Position numbers and translations under genes: made by a program
Part shown: one piece after another, positions 44,462-53,030 of the stretch
How positions within the stretch are numbered: the first letter of the stretch is position 1
Layout of the letters: every line of letters begins with the position of its first letter
Notes under the pieces: model-generated
What the model saw: only the letters and a program-made list of their open reading frames with translations
Told to the model about the DNA's origin: nothing
Databases searched by the model: none
Source of the DNA: Pseudomonadota bacterium
Lineage (GTDB): Bacteria > Pseudomonadota > Alphaproteobacteria > Acetobacterales > Acetobacteraceae
Direction of reading: 5' to 3'
Length of the DNA stretch: 58,732 nucleotides
Assembly: GCA_021818505.1 (NCBI GenBank)
Contig: JAKADX010000026.1
Location: forward strand, 1-58,732

Positions 44462-44692
44462 ATGTGCGTGCTTTGCGTGCAGGGGCCGGGACGTCGCGCG
44501 GCCGACCATGCCCGGATCGTGGACCTTCTCGCCCTGGTCGAACATCCTGATGCGCTTGCGGCCGACGCCGCGCTGCGCATTGCCCGCGACCTGCTGGCCT
44601 GGGCCGGGCCGGCCGGGTCGCGCATCCGATGCGACGCGGTCAAGGCGCCCGTCGCGCCGCCGGACCCGTACAGCAGGAGGACCGAGTCATGA
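44462..44692 (+). CDS. small protein coupled to M20 amidohydrolase
   Basis: 76 residues beginning MCVLCVQGPG, with a helix-rich remainder (RIVDLLALVEHPDALAADAALRIARDLLAW). The stop overlaps the ATG of the amidohydrolase gene as ATGA (44689-44692), a strong sign of translation. The two cysteines near the start could bind metal but are not a full site. It has no recognised family. GAAGGGGGGGACGGGA precedes ATG 44462. Confidence 0.55.
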   Translation: MCVLCVQGPGRRAADHARIVDLLALVEHPDALAADAALRIARDLLAWAGPAGSRIRCDAVKAPVAPPDPYSRRTES

Positions 44693-45969
44693 CCGCCGAC
44701 CTGCCTACCGCCACCCTCCCCGATCCGTCTGCGACACTCCTCGCCGAGCTTGAGGGGATCTACCGGGACATCCACGCCAACCCGGAACTGTCGATGCAGG
44801 AGCACCGCACGTCGGGACTTGCCGCGTCATGGCTGCGCACGTGCGGATATGAGGTGACCGAGGGAGTCGGCGGCACGGGCGTGGTCGGGCTGCTGCGCAA
44901 CGGCGATGGCCCCACGGTGCTGCTGCGCGCCGACATGGACGCGCTGCCGATCAAGGAAAGCACAGGGCTGCCATACGCCAGCGATCGGAGCGGGACCGAC
45001 CGCTTCGGACAGGCGACCGCGATCGCGCACTCATGCGGGCACGACATGCACGTGACCTGGCTGATGGGGGCGACGCGCATCCTCGCCGACAACAGGGACA
45101 GGTGGGGCGGCACGGTGATGGCCGTCTTCCAGCCCGGAGAGGAGACCGGTCAGGGGGCGCGCGCCATGATCGAGGACGGCATGGTCAGGCGCTTCCCCCG
45201 GCCGGACGTGACGCTCGCGCAGCATGTGATGCCGCTCTCCGCCGGCCAGATCGGCTGGCGCTCCGGCACCATGCTGTCGGCTGGCGACAGTCTGGAGGTG
45301 ACGCTGTTCGGCCGCGGCGCGCACGGCTCGATGCCGCAAAAGAGCGTGGACCCGGTGGTGATGGCGGCGTCCGCCGTGATGCGGCTGCAAACGGTGGTGT
45401 CGCGGGAAGTCGCGATGACGGACTCCGCCGTGGTCACCGTCGGCACCCTGCAGGCCGGCATGAACGAGAACGTCATTCCCGATCGTGCCTTGCTGCGTCT
45501 GAACGTGCGCACGTTCAAGGATGCGGTCCGCGCGCGGGTGCTGGCGGCGATCAGGCGCATCCTCGAGGCCGAGGCCGCAGCCTCCGGCGCGCCCAGGCCG
45601 CCCGAATTCTCGGTGCTGAGCGAGTTTCCGCTGACCCGCAACGATGATGCCGCCATGGGCAAGGCGGTGGCGGCGCTGGAACGCCGCTTCGGCGCGGCCC
45701 GGCTGACGGAGATTTCCCCGGCGACCGCCAGCGAGGATTTCGGGCTGTTCGGCGCCGCCTGGAACGTGCCGGTGGTGTTCTGGGTGATCGGCGGCATCGA
45801 TCCGCAGAGCTATGCCAATGCCGAGAAAGCCAACAAGCTCGATGAGCTTCCGGCCAACCATGCGCCGGACTTCGCGCCCGTGATCCATCCGACGCTGGAG
45901 ACGGGGATCGCCGCGATGCTGGCGGCGGCGGGGGCCTGGATCGGTCAGGCGCCGGGGCGCGCGAGCTGA
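44689..45969 (+). CDS. M20-family amidohydrolase
   Basis: 426-residue metal-dependent amidase/hydrolase of the M20D/AmhX type (hippurate hydrolase-like). Landmarks: GLLRNGDGPTVLLRADMDALPIKESTGLPYAS, HSCGHDMHVTWLMGATRIL, FQPGEETGQGARAMIEDG, and a lid domain (GRGAHGSMPQKSVDPVVMAA). The final SPATASEDFGLFG supplies the last metal ligand region. Cleaves N-acyl amino acids or related amides; exact substrate not fixed. Confidence 0.93.
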   Translation: MTADLPTATLPDPSATLLAELEGIYRDIHANPELSMQEHRTSGLAASWLRTCGYEVTEGVGGTGVVGLLRNGDGPTVLLRADMDALPIKESTGLPYASDRSGTDRFGQATAIAHSCGHDMHVTWLMGATRILADNRDRWGGTVMAVFQPGEETGQGARAMIEDGMVRRFPRPDVTLAQHVMPLSAGQIGWRSGTMLSAGDSLEVTLFGRGAHGSMPQKSVDPVVMAASAVMRLQTVVSREVAMTDSAVVTVGTLQAGMNENVIPDRALLRLNVRTFKDAVRARVLAAIRRILEAEAAASGAPRPPEFSVLSEFPLTRNDDAAMGKAVAALERRFGAARLTEISPATASEDFGLFGAAWNVPVVFWVIGGIDPQSYANAEKANKLDELPANHAPDFAPVIHPTLETGIAAMLAAAGAWIGQAPGRAS

Positions 45970-45993
45970 TGATGCGGCTGGCTCGACCCGTTC

Positions 45994-46635
45994 ATGCATA
46001 GCGCCTTTCTGCGGATTTCCATCGATGTGTTGGACTGGATGGGAACGCTGGTGTTCGCGTTCAGCGGCGCGTTGCTGGGCGTGCAGAAGAAGTTCGATCT
46101 GTTCGGGGTGCTTTTCCTTGCCTTCGTGGTCGCGGTCGCCGGCGGCATGATGCGCGACGTGCTGATCGGCGCGGTGCCGCCGGTCGCGATCACCGACATT
46201 CATTATTTCCTGATTTCGCTGTTTGGCGGCCTGTTGACCTTCTATTGGTATCCTCGCGTTGCATCGCTTCAGCATCAGATGCTGCTGTTCGATGCGGTCG
46301 GCCTCGCGCTGTTCGCCGTCACCGGCGCGCAGAAGGCGATCGATCATGGCATCAATCCGCTGATGGCGGCGATCCTGGGCATGCTCACCGGCATCGGCGG
46401 CGGCATGACGCGCGACGTTCTCGCCGGCGATGTTCCGTTCGTGCTGCGCGCCGACCTTTACGCGGTGACGGCGCTGGCGGCCGGCGCGACAGTGTCGATC
46501 GGACATATGATCGGCGTGTCGCCGTTCCCGCTGATGATGCTGGGCGCGGCACTCTGCGTGTTTCTGCGTCTGATGGCGATCTATCGCGGCTGGCGCGTAC
46601 CCGTAACCCGGTGGGGCGGCAGCGGGGGCACCTGA
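45994..46635 (+). CDS. TRIC-family cation channel (UPF0126)
   Basis: 213 residues with about seven membrane segments and two repeated halves: TLVFAFSGALLGVQKKFDLFGV with FVVAVAGGMMRDVLIG, and FAVTGAQKAIDHGINPLMA with GMLTGIGGGMTRDVLAG. The KxxG/GGxxRD repeats are the TRIC/YadS signature; such proteins form trimeric cation channels or, in some reports, glycine carriers. Cytoplasmic tail short. ATG 45994 lies 24 bases after the previous gene. Confidence 0.92.
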   Translation: MHSAFLRISIDVLDWMGTLVFAFSGALLGVQKKFDLFGVLFLAFVVAVAGGMMRDVLIGAVPPVAITDIHYFLISLFGGLLTFYWYPRVASLQHQMLLFDAVGLALFAVTGAQKAIDHGINPLMAAILGMLTGIGGGMTRDVLAGDVPFVLRADLYAVTALAAGATVSIGHMIGVSPFPLMMLGAALCVFLRLMAIYRGWRVPVTRWGGSGGT

Positions 46636-46734
46636 GCGGCGCCACCGGAACGATGGGCACTCCCCCGGGGTCGTGCAGCCGGACGCCAGATTGCGCTTGC
46701 CCAGGACGGCACCGGTGATGTTAGTATAATTGTC

Positions 46735-47331
46735 ATGCCGCCCCCCGCCCCTCCATCTCCGGCCGACCGGCTCGCCCTGATCATCGAAGGTCTGCGCCGG
46801 GCCGTGGCCGCGCAGATCGCCGGGCGGCGGCTCGCGGGGCCGTTCATCATCCTCATCTGCTCGCGGCTGGGCCGCCTCGCCGGCCGCTTCACCCGGCTCG
46901 CCGCAAGGGTCTCTGCGGGCACCGCCGGTCCCCGGCGTCGCGCCGCATCCCGTCAGCCGAGCAAACGGCCCCGTCCGGCCTATCAGCGCCTGCCGCGCCG
47001 GTTCGCCTGGCTGCTGCCGCTGGTGCCGGGGGAGGCGGCGGCGTACGGGTCGCAGTTGCAGCATCTCCTGGCTGACCCCGAGATGGCGGCGCTGATCGCC
47101 GCGGCCCCGCAGGCCGGCCGCATCCTGCGCCCGCTCTGCCGGATGCTGGGGGTCCGCCTGCCGCCCAGCCTGCGGCAACCAAGCCTGCGCCAACCAGGCC
47201 CGCGTGAGCCAAACCTGCGCCAGCCGCCACCTCCCGCGCCCCCCGCCACGCCGCCCCGCTCACGCCGCCCCGCACCGGGGCCGGCGCCGCTGCCGCCCCC
47301 ACACGCCTGCGGTCCGCCCGTCCCGGCATGA
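46735..47331 (+). CDS. Acetobacteraceae-type hypothetical protein with Pro-rich tail
   Basis: 198 residues. The N-terminal helix (ADRLALIIEGLRRAVAAQIAG), a basic linker, and the block RLPRRFAWLLPLVPGEAAAYGSQLQHLLADPEMAALIAAAPQ form the conserved core I remember from related hypothetical proteins. The tail has SLRQP-like repeats and ends in poly-Pro. It has no clear ribosome site, but a TATAAT hexamer at 46725-46730 ends five bases before ATG 46735, so a leaderless transcript or chance resemblance is possible. Confidence 0.7.
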   Translation: MPPPAPPSPADRLALIIEGLRRAVAAQIAGRRLAGPFIILICSRLGRLAGRFTRLAARVSAGTAGPRRRAASRQPSKRPRPAYQRLPRRFAWLLPLVPGEAAAYGSQLQHLLADPEMAALIAAAPQAGRILRPLCRMLGVRLPPSLRQPSLRQPGPREPNLRQPPPPAPPATPPRSRRPAPGPAPLPPPHACGPPVPA

Positions 47332-47397
47332 TGGCGCGGCGTGATGACGCGGTGCATCCGCTTGCCGACGATGTTCCGAAATAGCAACGACACCGTG

Positions 47398-47922
47398 TTA
47401 CAGCACCCACCCCACCGCGACTTTCCCAGGTGCCAGCACCACTGTCGCCCAGATCACCGCCGAGGCGACATTGGCGATCTGGAACGGGATCGCGGGCATC
47501 GCGCAGATGCCGGCGACCAGCGGCATCACCGAGCGCAGCGGGCCGAAGAAGCGGCCGAGGAACACGCCCAGCGCGCCCCATTTGACGAAGAACGCGTGGC
47601 CGCGCGGCAGCAGGTCGGGATGGCGCGACAGCGGCCACAGCCGGCCGATCGCGTCCTTGTAGTGATAGCCGAGCCAGTAGGAAAACCAGTCGCCGGCCGC
47701 GGCACCCGCTGCCGCCGCGGTCCAGACCGGCCAGAACGGGATCTCCGACGCGCCCAGGATGCCGCCGGCGCCCAGCAGGATCACGGTCGCCGGCAGCAGC
47801 AGCGAGACGAAGGCGAGCGACTCGCCGAACGCGAGCGCGAACACCACCGGCGCCGCCCAGCCCTGGTGCTGTGCGAGGAACGCCAACAGACTGGCGGAAT
47901 GGTGGGCGAGGTCAGCCGACAA
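47398..47922 (-). CDS. DedA-family membrane protein
   Basis: 174 residues from TTG 47922. DedA/SNARE-associated fold: VVFALAFGESLAFVSLLLPATVILLGAGG, the GDWFSYWLGYHYKD and FGRFFGPLRSVMPLVAG motifs with the conserved FGRF/R residues. Roles include envelope stress resistance and lipid scrambling. The start lies eleven bases inside the ATPase gene, so the genes are likely co-transcribed and coupled. No ATG or GTG is better placed. Confidence 0.88.
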   Translation of the reverse strand: MSADLAHHSASLLAFLAQHQGWAAPVVFALAFGESLAFVSLLLPATVILLGAGGILGASEIPFWPVWTAAAAGAAAGDWFSYWLGYHYKDAIGRLWPLSRHPDLLPRGHAFFVKWGALGVFLGRFFGPLRSVMPLVAGICAMPAIPFQIANVASAVIWATVVLAPGKVAVGWVL

Positions 47923-50311
47923 GACGCGCCCGCCAGAATCGCTTGAGCACTTCAAGCACCAGCGGCACGCCGGCCACGATCGCCGCGAGCAGCGCGAGGT
48001 CGTCGCCATGCAGCGGGCCGAAGCGGAACAGGTCGCGTGTCGTCGGGAACGCCAGCACCAGAGCGAGCAGCGCGACCGTCACCGCACTCACCCAGGCCAG
48101 CGCGCGGTTGCGCGTGCCGATCGCCGCCACCAGGGAGGTGCCGAAAGTGCGGTTGACCAGCACCAGCGCCAGATCGACCAGCACCAGCGCGGCAAAGGTC
48201 AGGCCCCGTGCATCGGCTTCCGCGACGCCCCCGCGCAGCGTCAGCACATACAGCCCCGCCAGCGCCGCGAAGGCGATCGTGCCTTGCAGCAGGCTCCAGC
48301 CGACCAGCGCGGGCGAGAACAGGGGGCTGCTCGCCGCGCGCGGCGGGCGGCGCATGAGGTCGGCTTCCTCGCCCTCGGCCTCGAACACCATCGAGCAGAT
48401 CGGGTCGATCACCATTTCCAGGAACGCGATGTGCACCGGCCCGAAGATCAGCGGCAGACCGGTGAGCAGCGGCAGCAGCGCCAGGCCGGCGATCGGCACA
48501 TGCACCGCGACGATATAGGCCATCGCCTTGCGCAGATTGTCGTAGATGCGCCGGCCGAGCCGGATCGTGCGGACGATGGAGCCGAAATCGTCGTCCAGCA
48601 GCACCAGGGCCGAGGCTTCGCGCGCGACATCGGTGCCGCGTCCGCCCATCGCGATGCCGATATCGGCGGCCTTCAGCGAGGGCGCGTCGTTCACGCCGTC
48701 GCCGGTCATCGCCACCACGTCGCCATGCGACTGCAACGCGCGCACGATGCGCAGCTTCTGCGCCGGCACGATGCGCGCGAATACGCCCGCGCGCAGTACC
48801 GCCTGCGCCAGCGTCGCATCGTCCATCCGCGCGATGGCGGTCCCGTCGAGCACGTCGCTGTCGTCCAGCCCCGCCTGCCGCGCGATGGCGCGCGCCGTCA
48901 GCGGATAGTCGCCGGTGATCATCACCACCCGCACGCCCGCCGCGCGACATTCCGCCACCGCCGCCGGCACCGATTGGCGCAGCGGATCGGCCAGCCCGGC
49001 AAGACCCAGCAATGTGCAGGCAAAGCCGCGCGGTGTCGGCGGCAGCGGATCCGCCGCGCGCGCCTCGGCCACCGCCAGCACGCGCATCCCCTGTGCCGCC
49101 ATCACGTCCGCCTGCGCCAGCAGCGCCGCCCGCGCCGCCTGATCGAGCCGGCAGAGATCGGCGATCGCCTCCGGCGCGCCCTTGGCGGCGACGCGGAATT
49201 GCGCCTCGCCGGGCACGCGCCAGACCTGCGTCACCGCCAGCAGGTCGGGCTGCAATCCATAGACGCGCTCCAGCGTCCAGCCGGCGGCGTCATCCCCGGC
49301 GCGGCGGGCGAGGTCGTGGAAGGCGCGGTCCATCGGGTCGTAGGCATCCGTGGCACTCGCGCGCGCGCCGGTGATTGCGAGATGCCGCAGCGTCGGCGGC
49401 AGCGCGGCGGCATCGGTCGGCGCGACAGTCTCCCCGCCGCTGTGCAGGGCCACCACCGACATGCGGTTCTCGGTCAGCGTGCCGGTCTTGTCGGTGCACA
49501 GCACCGTCGCCTCGCCCAGCGTCTCGATCGCGGCGGCCCGGCGGGTCAGCACGCGGGCGCGCGAAATCCGCCACGCGCCCATCACCATGAACACCGTCAG
49601 GACCAGCGGAAATTCCTCGGGCAGCATCGACATGCCCAGCGCGATGCCGGCCAGCAGCGCGTTCAGCCAGGAGCCGCGCAGCAGCCCGTACAGCACCACC
49701 ACCAGCAGGCAGCAGAGCAGGCCGATCAGGGCAGCGGCGCGCACCAGCCGCGCGGTCTGGCGGCTCAGGCGCGGGGCGGCGGTTTCGATCGTGCCGAGCG
49801 TCTGGCCGATGCGGCCGATCTCGCTGCGCGCGCCCGTCGCCACTACGTCGGCCAGTCCCTGACCGCGCACGACCAGGGTGCCGGAGAACACATGCGGCGA
49901 GTCCTCGCCGCCCGGATGCACCGCCTCTGCCGGCACGCCGTCGGCGGCGCGCTTGCGGACGGGGACGGATTCGCCGGTCAGCAGCGATTCGTCGGTCTGC
50001 AACTCCCGCGACTCGCGCAGCACCGCGTCGGCCGGCACGCGGTCGCCCTCGGCGAGCAGGATCAGGTCGCCGCGCACCACCTCGCGCCCGGCGATGCGGC
50101 GGCGTTCACCGTCGCGGATCACCAGCGCGCGCGGGCTGGTCAGATCGCGCAGCGCCTCCAGCACCCGCTCGCTGCGGCTTTCCTGGATGACGGCGATGAC
50201 CACCGAGAGCGAGGCGAACGCCAGCAGCAGCAGCGCCTCGACGGTATCGCCCAGCAGCAGATAGATCGCGCCCGCCCCGAGCAGCAGGGCGAACATCGGC
50301 TCGGCCAGCAC
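47912..50311 (-). CDS. P-type cation-transporting ATPase (P2-like)
   Basis: 799 residues from GTG 50311. Motifs: DETLLTGES-like ESLLTGESVPV, MLPEEFPLVLTVFMVMGAW, phosphorylation CTDKTGTLTE, KGAPEAI, GDGVNDAPSLKAADIGIAMG. The family N-terminal cation-ATPase piece (GLSSAEAGARLAAEGPNELARAGRR) is encoded just upstream (50311-50416) in frame but has only CTG start options, and the FtsH stop (50420-50422) lies immediately before. True start uncertain; the N terminus may be made by CTG initiation. Cation may be Ca, Mg or Mn; not fixed. Confidence 0.88.
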   Translation of the reverse strand: MLAEPMFALLLGAGAIYLLLGDTVEALLLLAFASLSVVIAVIQESRSERVLEALRDLTSPRALVIRDGERRRIAGREVVRGDLILLAEGDRVPADAVLRESRELQTDESLLTGESVPVRKRAADGVPAEAVHPGGEDSPHVFSGTLVVRGQGLADVVATGARSEIGRIGQTLGTIETAAPRLSRQTARLVRAAALIGLLCCLLVVVLYGLLRGSWLNALLAGIALGMSMLPEEFPLVLTVFMVMGAWRISRARVLTRRAAAIETLGEATVLCTDKTGTLTENRMSVVALHSGGETVAPTDAAALPPTLRHLAITGARASATDAYDPMDRAFHDLARRAGDDAAGWTLERVYGLQPDLLAVTQVWRVPGEAQFRVAAKGAPEAIADLCRLDQAARAALLAQADVMAAQGMRVLAVAEARAADPLPPTPRGFACTLLGLAGLADPLRQSVPAAVAECRAAGVRVVMITGDYPLTARAIARQAGLDDSDVLDGTAIARMDDATLAQAVLRAGVFARIVPAQKLRIVRALQSHGDVVAMTGDGVNDAPSLKAADIGIAMGGRGTDVAREASALVLLDDDFGSIVRTIRLGRRIYDNLRKAMAYIVAVHVPIAGLALLPLLTGLPLIFGPVHIAFLEMVIDPICSMVFEAEGEEADLMRRPPRAASSPLFSPALVGWSLLQGTIAFAALAGLYVLTLRGGVAEADARGLTFAALVLVDLALVLVNRTFGTSLVAAIGTRNRALAWVSAVTVALLALVLAFPTTRDLFRFGPLHGDDLALLAAIVAGVPLVLEVLKRFWRARLVG

Positions 50312-50419
50312 ATCGCGCAGGATGCGGGGCAGGTGCCGGCGTCCGGCGCGGGCCAGTTCGTTCGGACCCTCGGCCGCAAGTCGCGCGCCGGCCTCGGCGC
50401 TGGACAGGCCGCGCAGGCG

Positions 50420-52438
50420 TCAGCCCCGCGCCGCCGCCGCCGCCGCCGCCTCCGCGGTCAGCTGCTTCCGCTCGCCCACCAGCGCCTCCAGTTCATCGGC
50501 GTTCAGCGTCTCGCGCTCCAGCAGCACGCGCGCGGCCCGCTCCAGCACGTCGCGACGCTCGCGCAGCAGGTCGGCGGCGCGCTCCTGGGCATGGCGCACC
50601 AGATCGCGCACCAGCCCGTCGATCGCCTGCATCGTCGCCTCGCTGTTCTCGCGCCGCCACGGCTCCGGCATGCCGGCCGGGCCGCCGAGCAGGCTCTGCC
50701 GCTCCGTCTCGAACGTCGCCGGGCCGAAGCTTTCGATCATGCCGAAGCGGGCCACCATCGAGCGCGCCATGTCGGTCGCCTTCGCCAGATCGTCGGCAGC
50801 GCCGGTGGTGATCTCGTTGAACACCAGCATCTCCGCCGCACGCCCGCCCAGCAGCACCGCCATGCGGTTCTCCAGCTCGCTGCGCGAGACCAGGTAGCGG
50901 TCCTCGCTCGGCCGCTGGATGGTGTAGCCGAGCGCGCCGACGCCGCGCGGGATGATCGAGACCTTATGCACTGGGTCGGTGCCCGGCAGCGCCATCGCCA
51001 CCAGCGCGTGGCCCAGTTCGTGATAGGCCACCATCTCGCGCTCGCGCGGACCCAGCACGCGCGAGCGGCGGGCAAGGCCGGCGATGCTGCGCTCGATCGC
51101 CTCGTTGATGTCGTTCATGTCCACTTCGGAGGCGCCGCGCCGGGTCGCCAGCAAGGCCGCCTCGTTGACCGTGTTGGCGAGGTCCGCGCCGGTCATGCCG
51201 GGCGTCAGCTCGGCGATGCGCTCGGGATCGACATTGGCGCCGAGCTTGATCTTGCGCAGATGCAGCGACACGATCGCCCGCCGCGCCGGCCGGTCGGGCC
51301 GATCGACCAGCACCTGCCGGTCGAACCGCCCGGCGCGCAGCAGCGCGGGGTCGAGGATCTCCGGCCGGTTGGTCGCCGCCAGCAGCACGATACCGGAGGT
51401 CGGATCGAACCCGTCCAGCTCGACCAGCAACTGGTTGAGCGTCTGCTCCTTCTCGTCATGCCCGCCGATGCCGGGGAAGGCGCCGCGGGCGCGGCCGAGC
51501 GCGTCGAGCTCGTCGATGAACACGATCGCCGGCGCCCGCTCGCTGGCCTGATGGAACAGGTCGCGGACGCGCGCCGCGCCCACGCCCACGAACATCTCCA
51601 CGAACTCCGAGCCGGAGATCGAGAAGAACGGCACCTCCGCCTCACCCGCGACCGCGCGCGCCAGCAGCGTCTTGCCGGTGCCCGGCGGCCCGACCAGCAG
51701 CACGCCCTTGGGCACGTGGGCGCCGAGCCGCCCGTAGCCGACCGGGTCGCGGAGAAACTCGACGATCTCCTTCAGTTCCTCCTTGGCCTCGTCGGCGCCG
51801 GCCACGTCGGCGAAGGTGGTCTTGGTGTCGGTCTCGACATAGACCTTGGCGCGCGACTTGCCGATCGACATCAGCCCCCCCTCGCCGCCGAAGCGTTCGG
51901 CGTAGCGGCGGAACACGAAGGACCAGAACACAAAGAAGATGCCGATCGGGATCACCCAGGACAGGATCGTGCTCCAGAACGTGTCGGGCACCTGGCCGGT
52001 GTATTTGACCCCGGCGGCCTGGAATTCCTTTTGCAGGCTGTCGGGCACGGTGATCGAGGCGACCACGGTCCGGCCGTTGGGCAGCTTTTCCTTCAGCTGA
52101 CCCCAGACGTGCTGGCCCTCGACATGCACCTCGGTCAGCTTGTGCTGGTGCAGCATGTCGAGGAACTCGCTGTACGACACGTTTTCCACGGTCTGGTGGG
52201 CGGCCCACCAGCCCTGGAACAGCATCAGCAGCGCCGCCGCGACGAACCAGTACCAGGCATGGGCGCGCACCTCCGGCGGCGAGGGCTTGCGCCCCTGCGG
52301 CCGTCGCAGGCCGCGGCGGTCCTGATGGTCCTCCATCCAGTCGCGCAGCCGCTCCCAGGCACCGGGTCTGGGCGCCTCATCGCGCTCTGCCGGCGGCGTC
52401 GCCTGCTCGCGCCGGTATTCCGCCGTGGTCTCGCCCAT
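50420..52438 (-). CDS. ftsH: FtsH-type membrane protease
   Basis: 672 residues. N-terminal soluble lead, membrane segments ([18 protein letters not shown] and [23 protein letters not shown]), AAA domain with Walker A GPPGTGKT and Walker [15 protein letters not shown] region, and zinc protease motif HELGH. The substrate-binding [24 protein letters not shown] loop is intact. Sequence context (P-type ATPase and DedA downstream) suggests an accessory copy rather than the housekeeping hflB. The C-terminal tail is Ala-rich and stops seven bases upstream of the ATPase reading frame. Confidence 0.93.
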   Translation of the reverse strand: MGETTAEYRREQATPPAERDEAPRPGAWERLRDWMEDHQDRRGLRRPQGRKPSPPEVRAHAWYWFVAAALLMLFQGWWAAHQTVENVSYSEFLDMLHQHKLTEVHVEGQHVWGQLKEKLPNGRTVVASITVPDSLQKEFQAAGVKYTGQVPDTFWSTILSWVIPIGIFFVFWSFVFRRYAERFGGEGGLMSIGKSRAKVYVETDTKTTFADVAGADEAKEELKEIVEFLRDPVGYGRLGAHVPKGVLLVGPPGTGKTLLARAVAGEAEVPFFSISGSEFVEMFVGVGAARVRDLFHQASERAPAIVFIDELDALGRARGAFPGIGGHDEKEQTLNQLLVELDGFDPTSGIVLLAATNRPEILDPALLRAGRFDRQVLVDRPDRPARRAIVSLHLRKIKLGANVDPERIAELTPGMTGADLANTVNEAALLATRRGASEVDMNDINEAIERSIAGLARRSRVLGPREREMVAYHELGHALVAMALPGTDPVHKVSIIPRGVGALGYTIQRPSEDRYLVSRSELENRMAVLLGGRAAEMLVFNEITTGAADDLAKATDMARSMVARFGMIESFGPATFETERQSLLGGPAGMPEPWRRENSEATMQAIDGLVRDLVRHAQERAADLLRERRDVLERAARVLLERETLNADELEALVGERKQLTAEAAAAAAARG

Positions 52439-52554
52439 CTCGCCTCCAAGCTCACGCCATTCGCCCCAACGCGTGGCGATCCATGATAGTAACTTGGCAC
52501 GCGCGCCCGTCGCGGCCAGGGGGGATCACGCAGGCGCATGGGCGGGAGGGGCGG

Positions 52555-53019
52555 ATGGCGGGTCTGTGGTTCGAGCAGTTCAGCGACGGACAGGTGTTCG
52601 AGCACGGGCCGACCCGCACCGTGACCGAGATGGACAACGTGCTGTTCAGCACGCTGACCATGAACCCCCAGCCGCTGCACCTGGACGAGGAATTCGCCCG
52701 CGGCACCGAGTTCGGCCAGCGGATCGTCAACAGCCTGTTCACGCTCGGCCTGCTGATCGGGCTGACGGTGGGGGAGACCACGCTCGGCACCACCATCGCC
52801 AATCTCGGCATGAGCCGCGTGGAGTTTCCCAAACCCGTCTTCCACGGCGACACGCTGCGCGCCCGCACCAAGGTTCTGTCCACCCGCCGCAGTCGCTCCC
52901 GCCCCGATGCCGGCATCGTCGAGTTCGAGCACCAGGCCATCAACCAGCGCGGCGAGGTGGTGGCGACCTGCGTGCGCGCCGCACTGATGCGCTGCCGGCC
53001 CGCCGCGCCGTCCGGCTGA
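52555..53019 (+). CDS. MaoC-family dehydratase
   Basis: 154-residue hot-dog fold (R)-specific hydratase. N-terminal [32 protein letters not shown] is typical, with [21 protein letters not shown] as the catalytic Asp/His region and the [20 protein letters not shown] strand. Close to the mesaconyl/beta-methylmalyl-CoA and enoyl-CoA hydratases. ATG 52555 has GGGAGGGG upstream. It diverges from ftsH across 116 bases and is convergent with the next gene. Confidence 0.9.
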   Translation: MAGLWFEQFSDGQVFEHGPTRTVTEMDNVLFSTLTMNPQPLHLDEEFARGTEFGQRIVNSLFTLGLLIGLTVGETTLGTTIANLGMSRVEFPKPVFHGDTLRARTKVLSTRRSRSRPDAGIVEFEHQAINQRGEVVATCVRAALMRCRPAAPSG

Positions 53020-53030
53020 CCGGCCGGGCT

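Noticed and set aside
45031-47193. 720-residue minus-strand open frame
   Set aside because: Antisense to the M20 amidohydrolase, TRIC and hypothetical genes; no family features.
47759-52486. 1575-residue open frame on the plus strand
   Set aside because: It lies exactly antisense to the DedA, P-type ATPase and FtsH genes, is extremely rich in Arg, Gln, His and Ala with no motif, and results from strong third-position GC bias.
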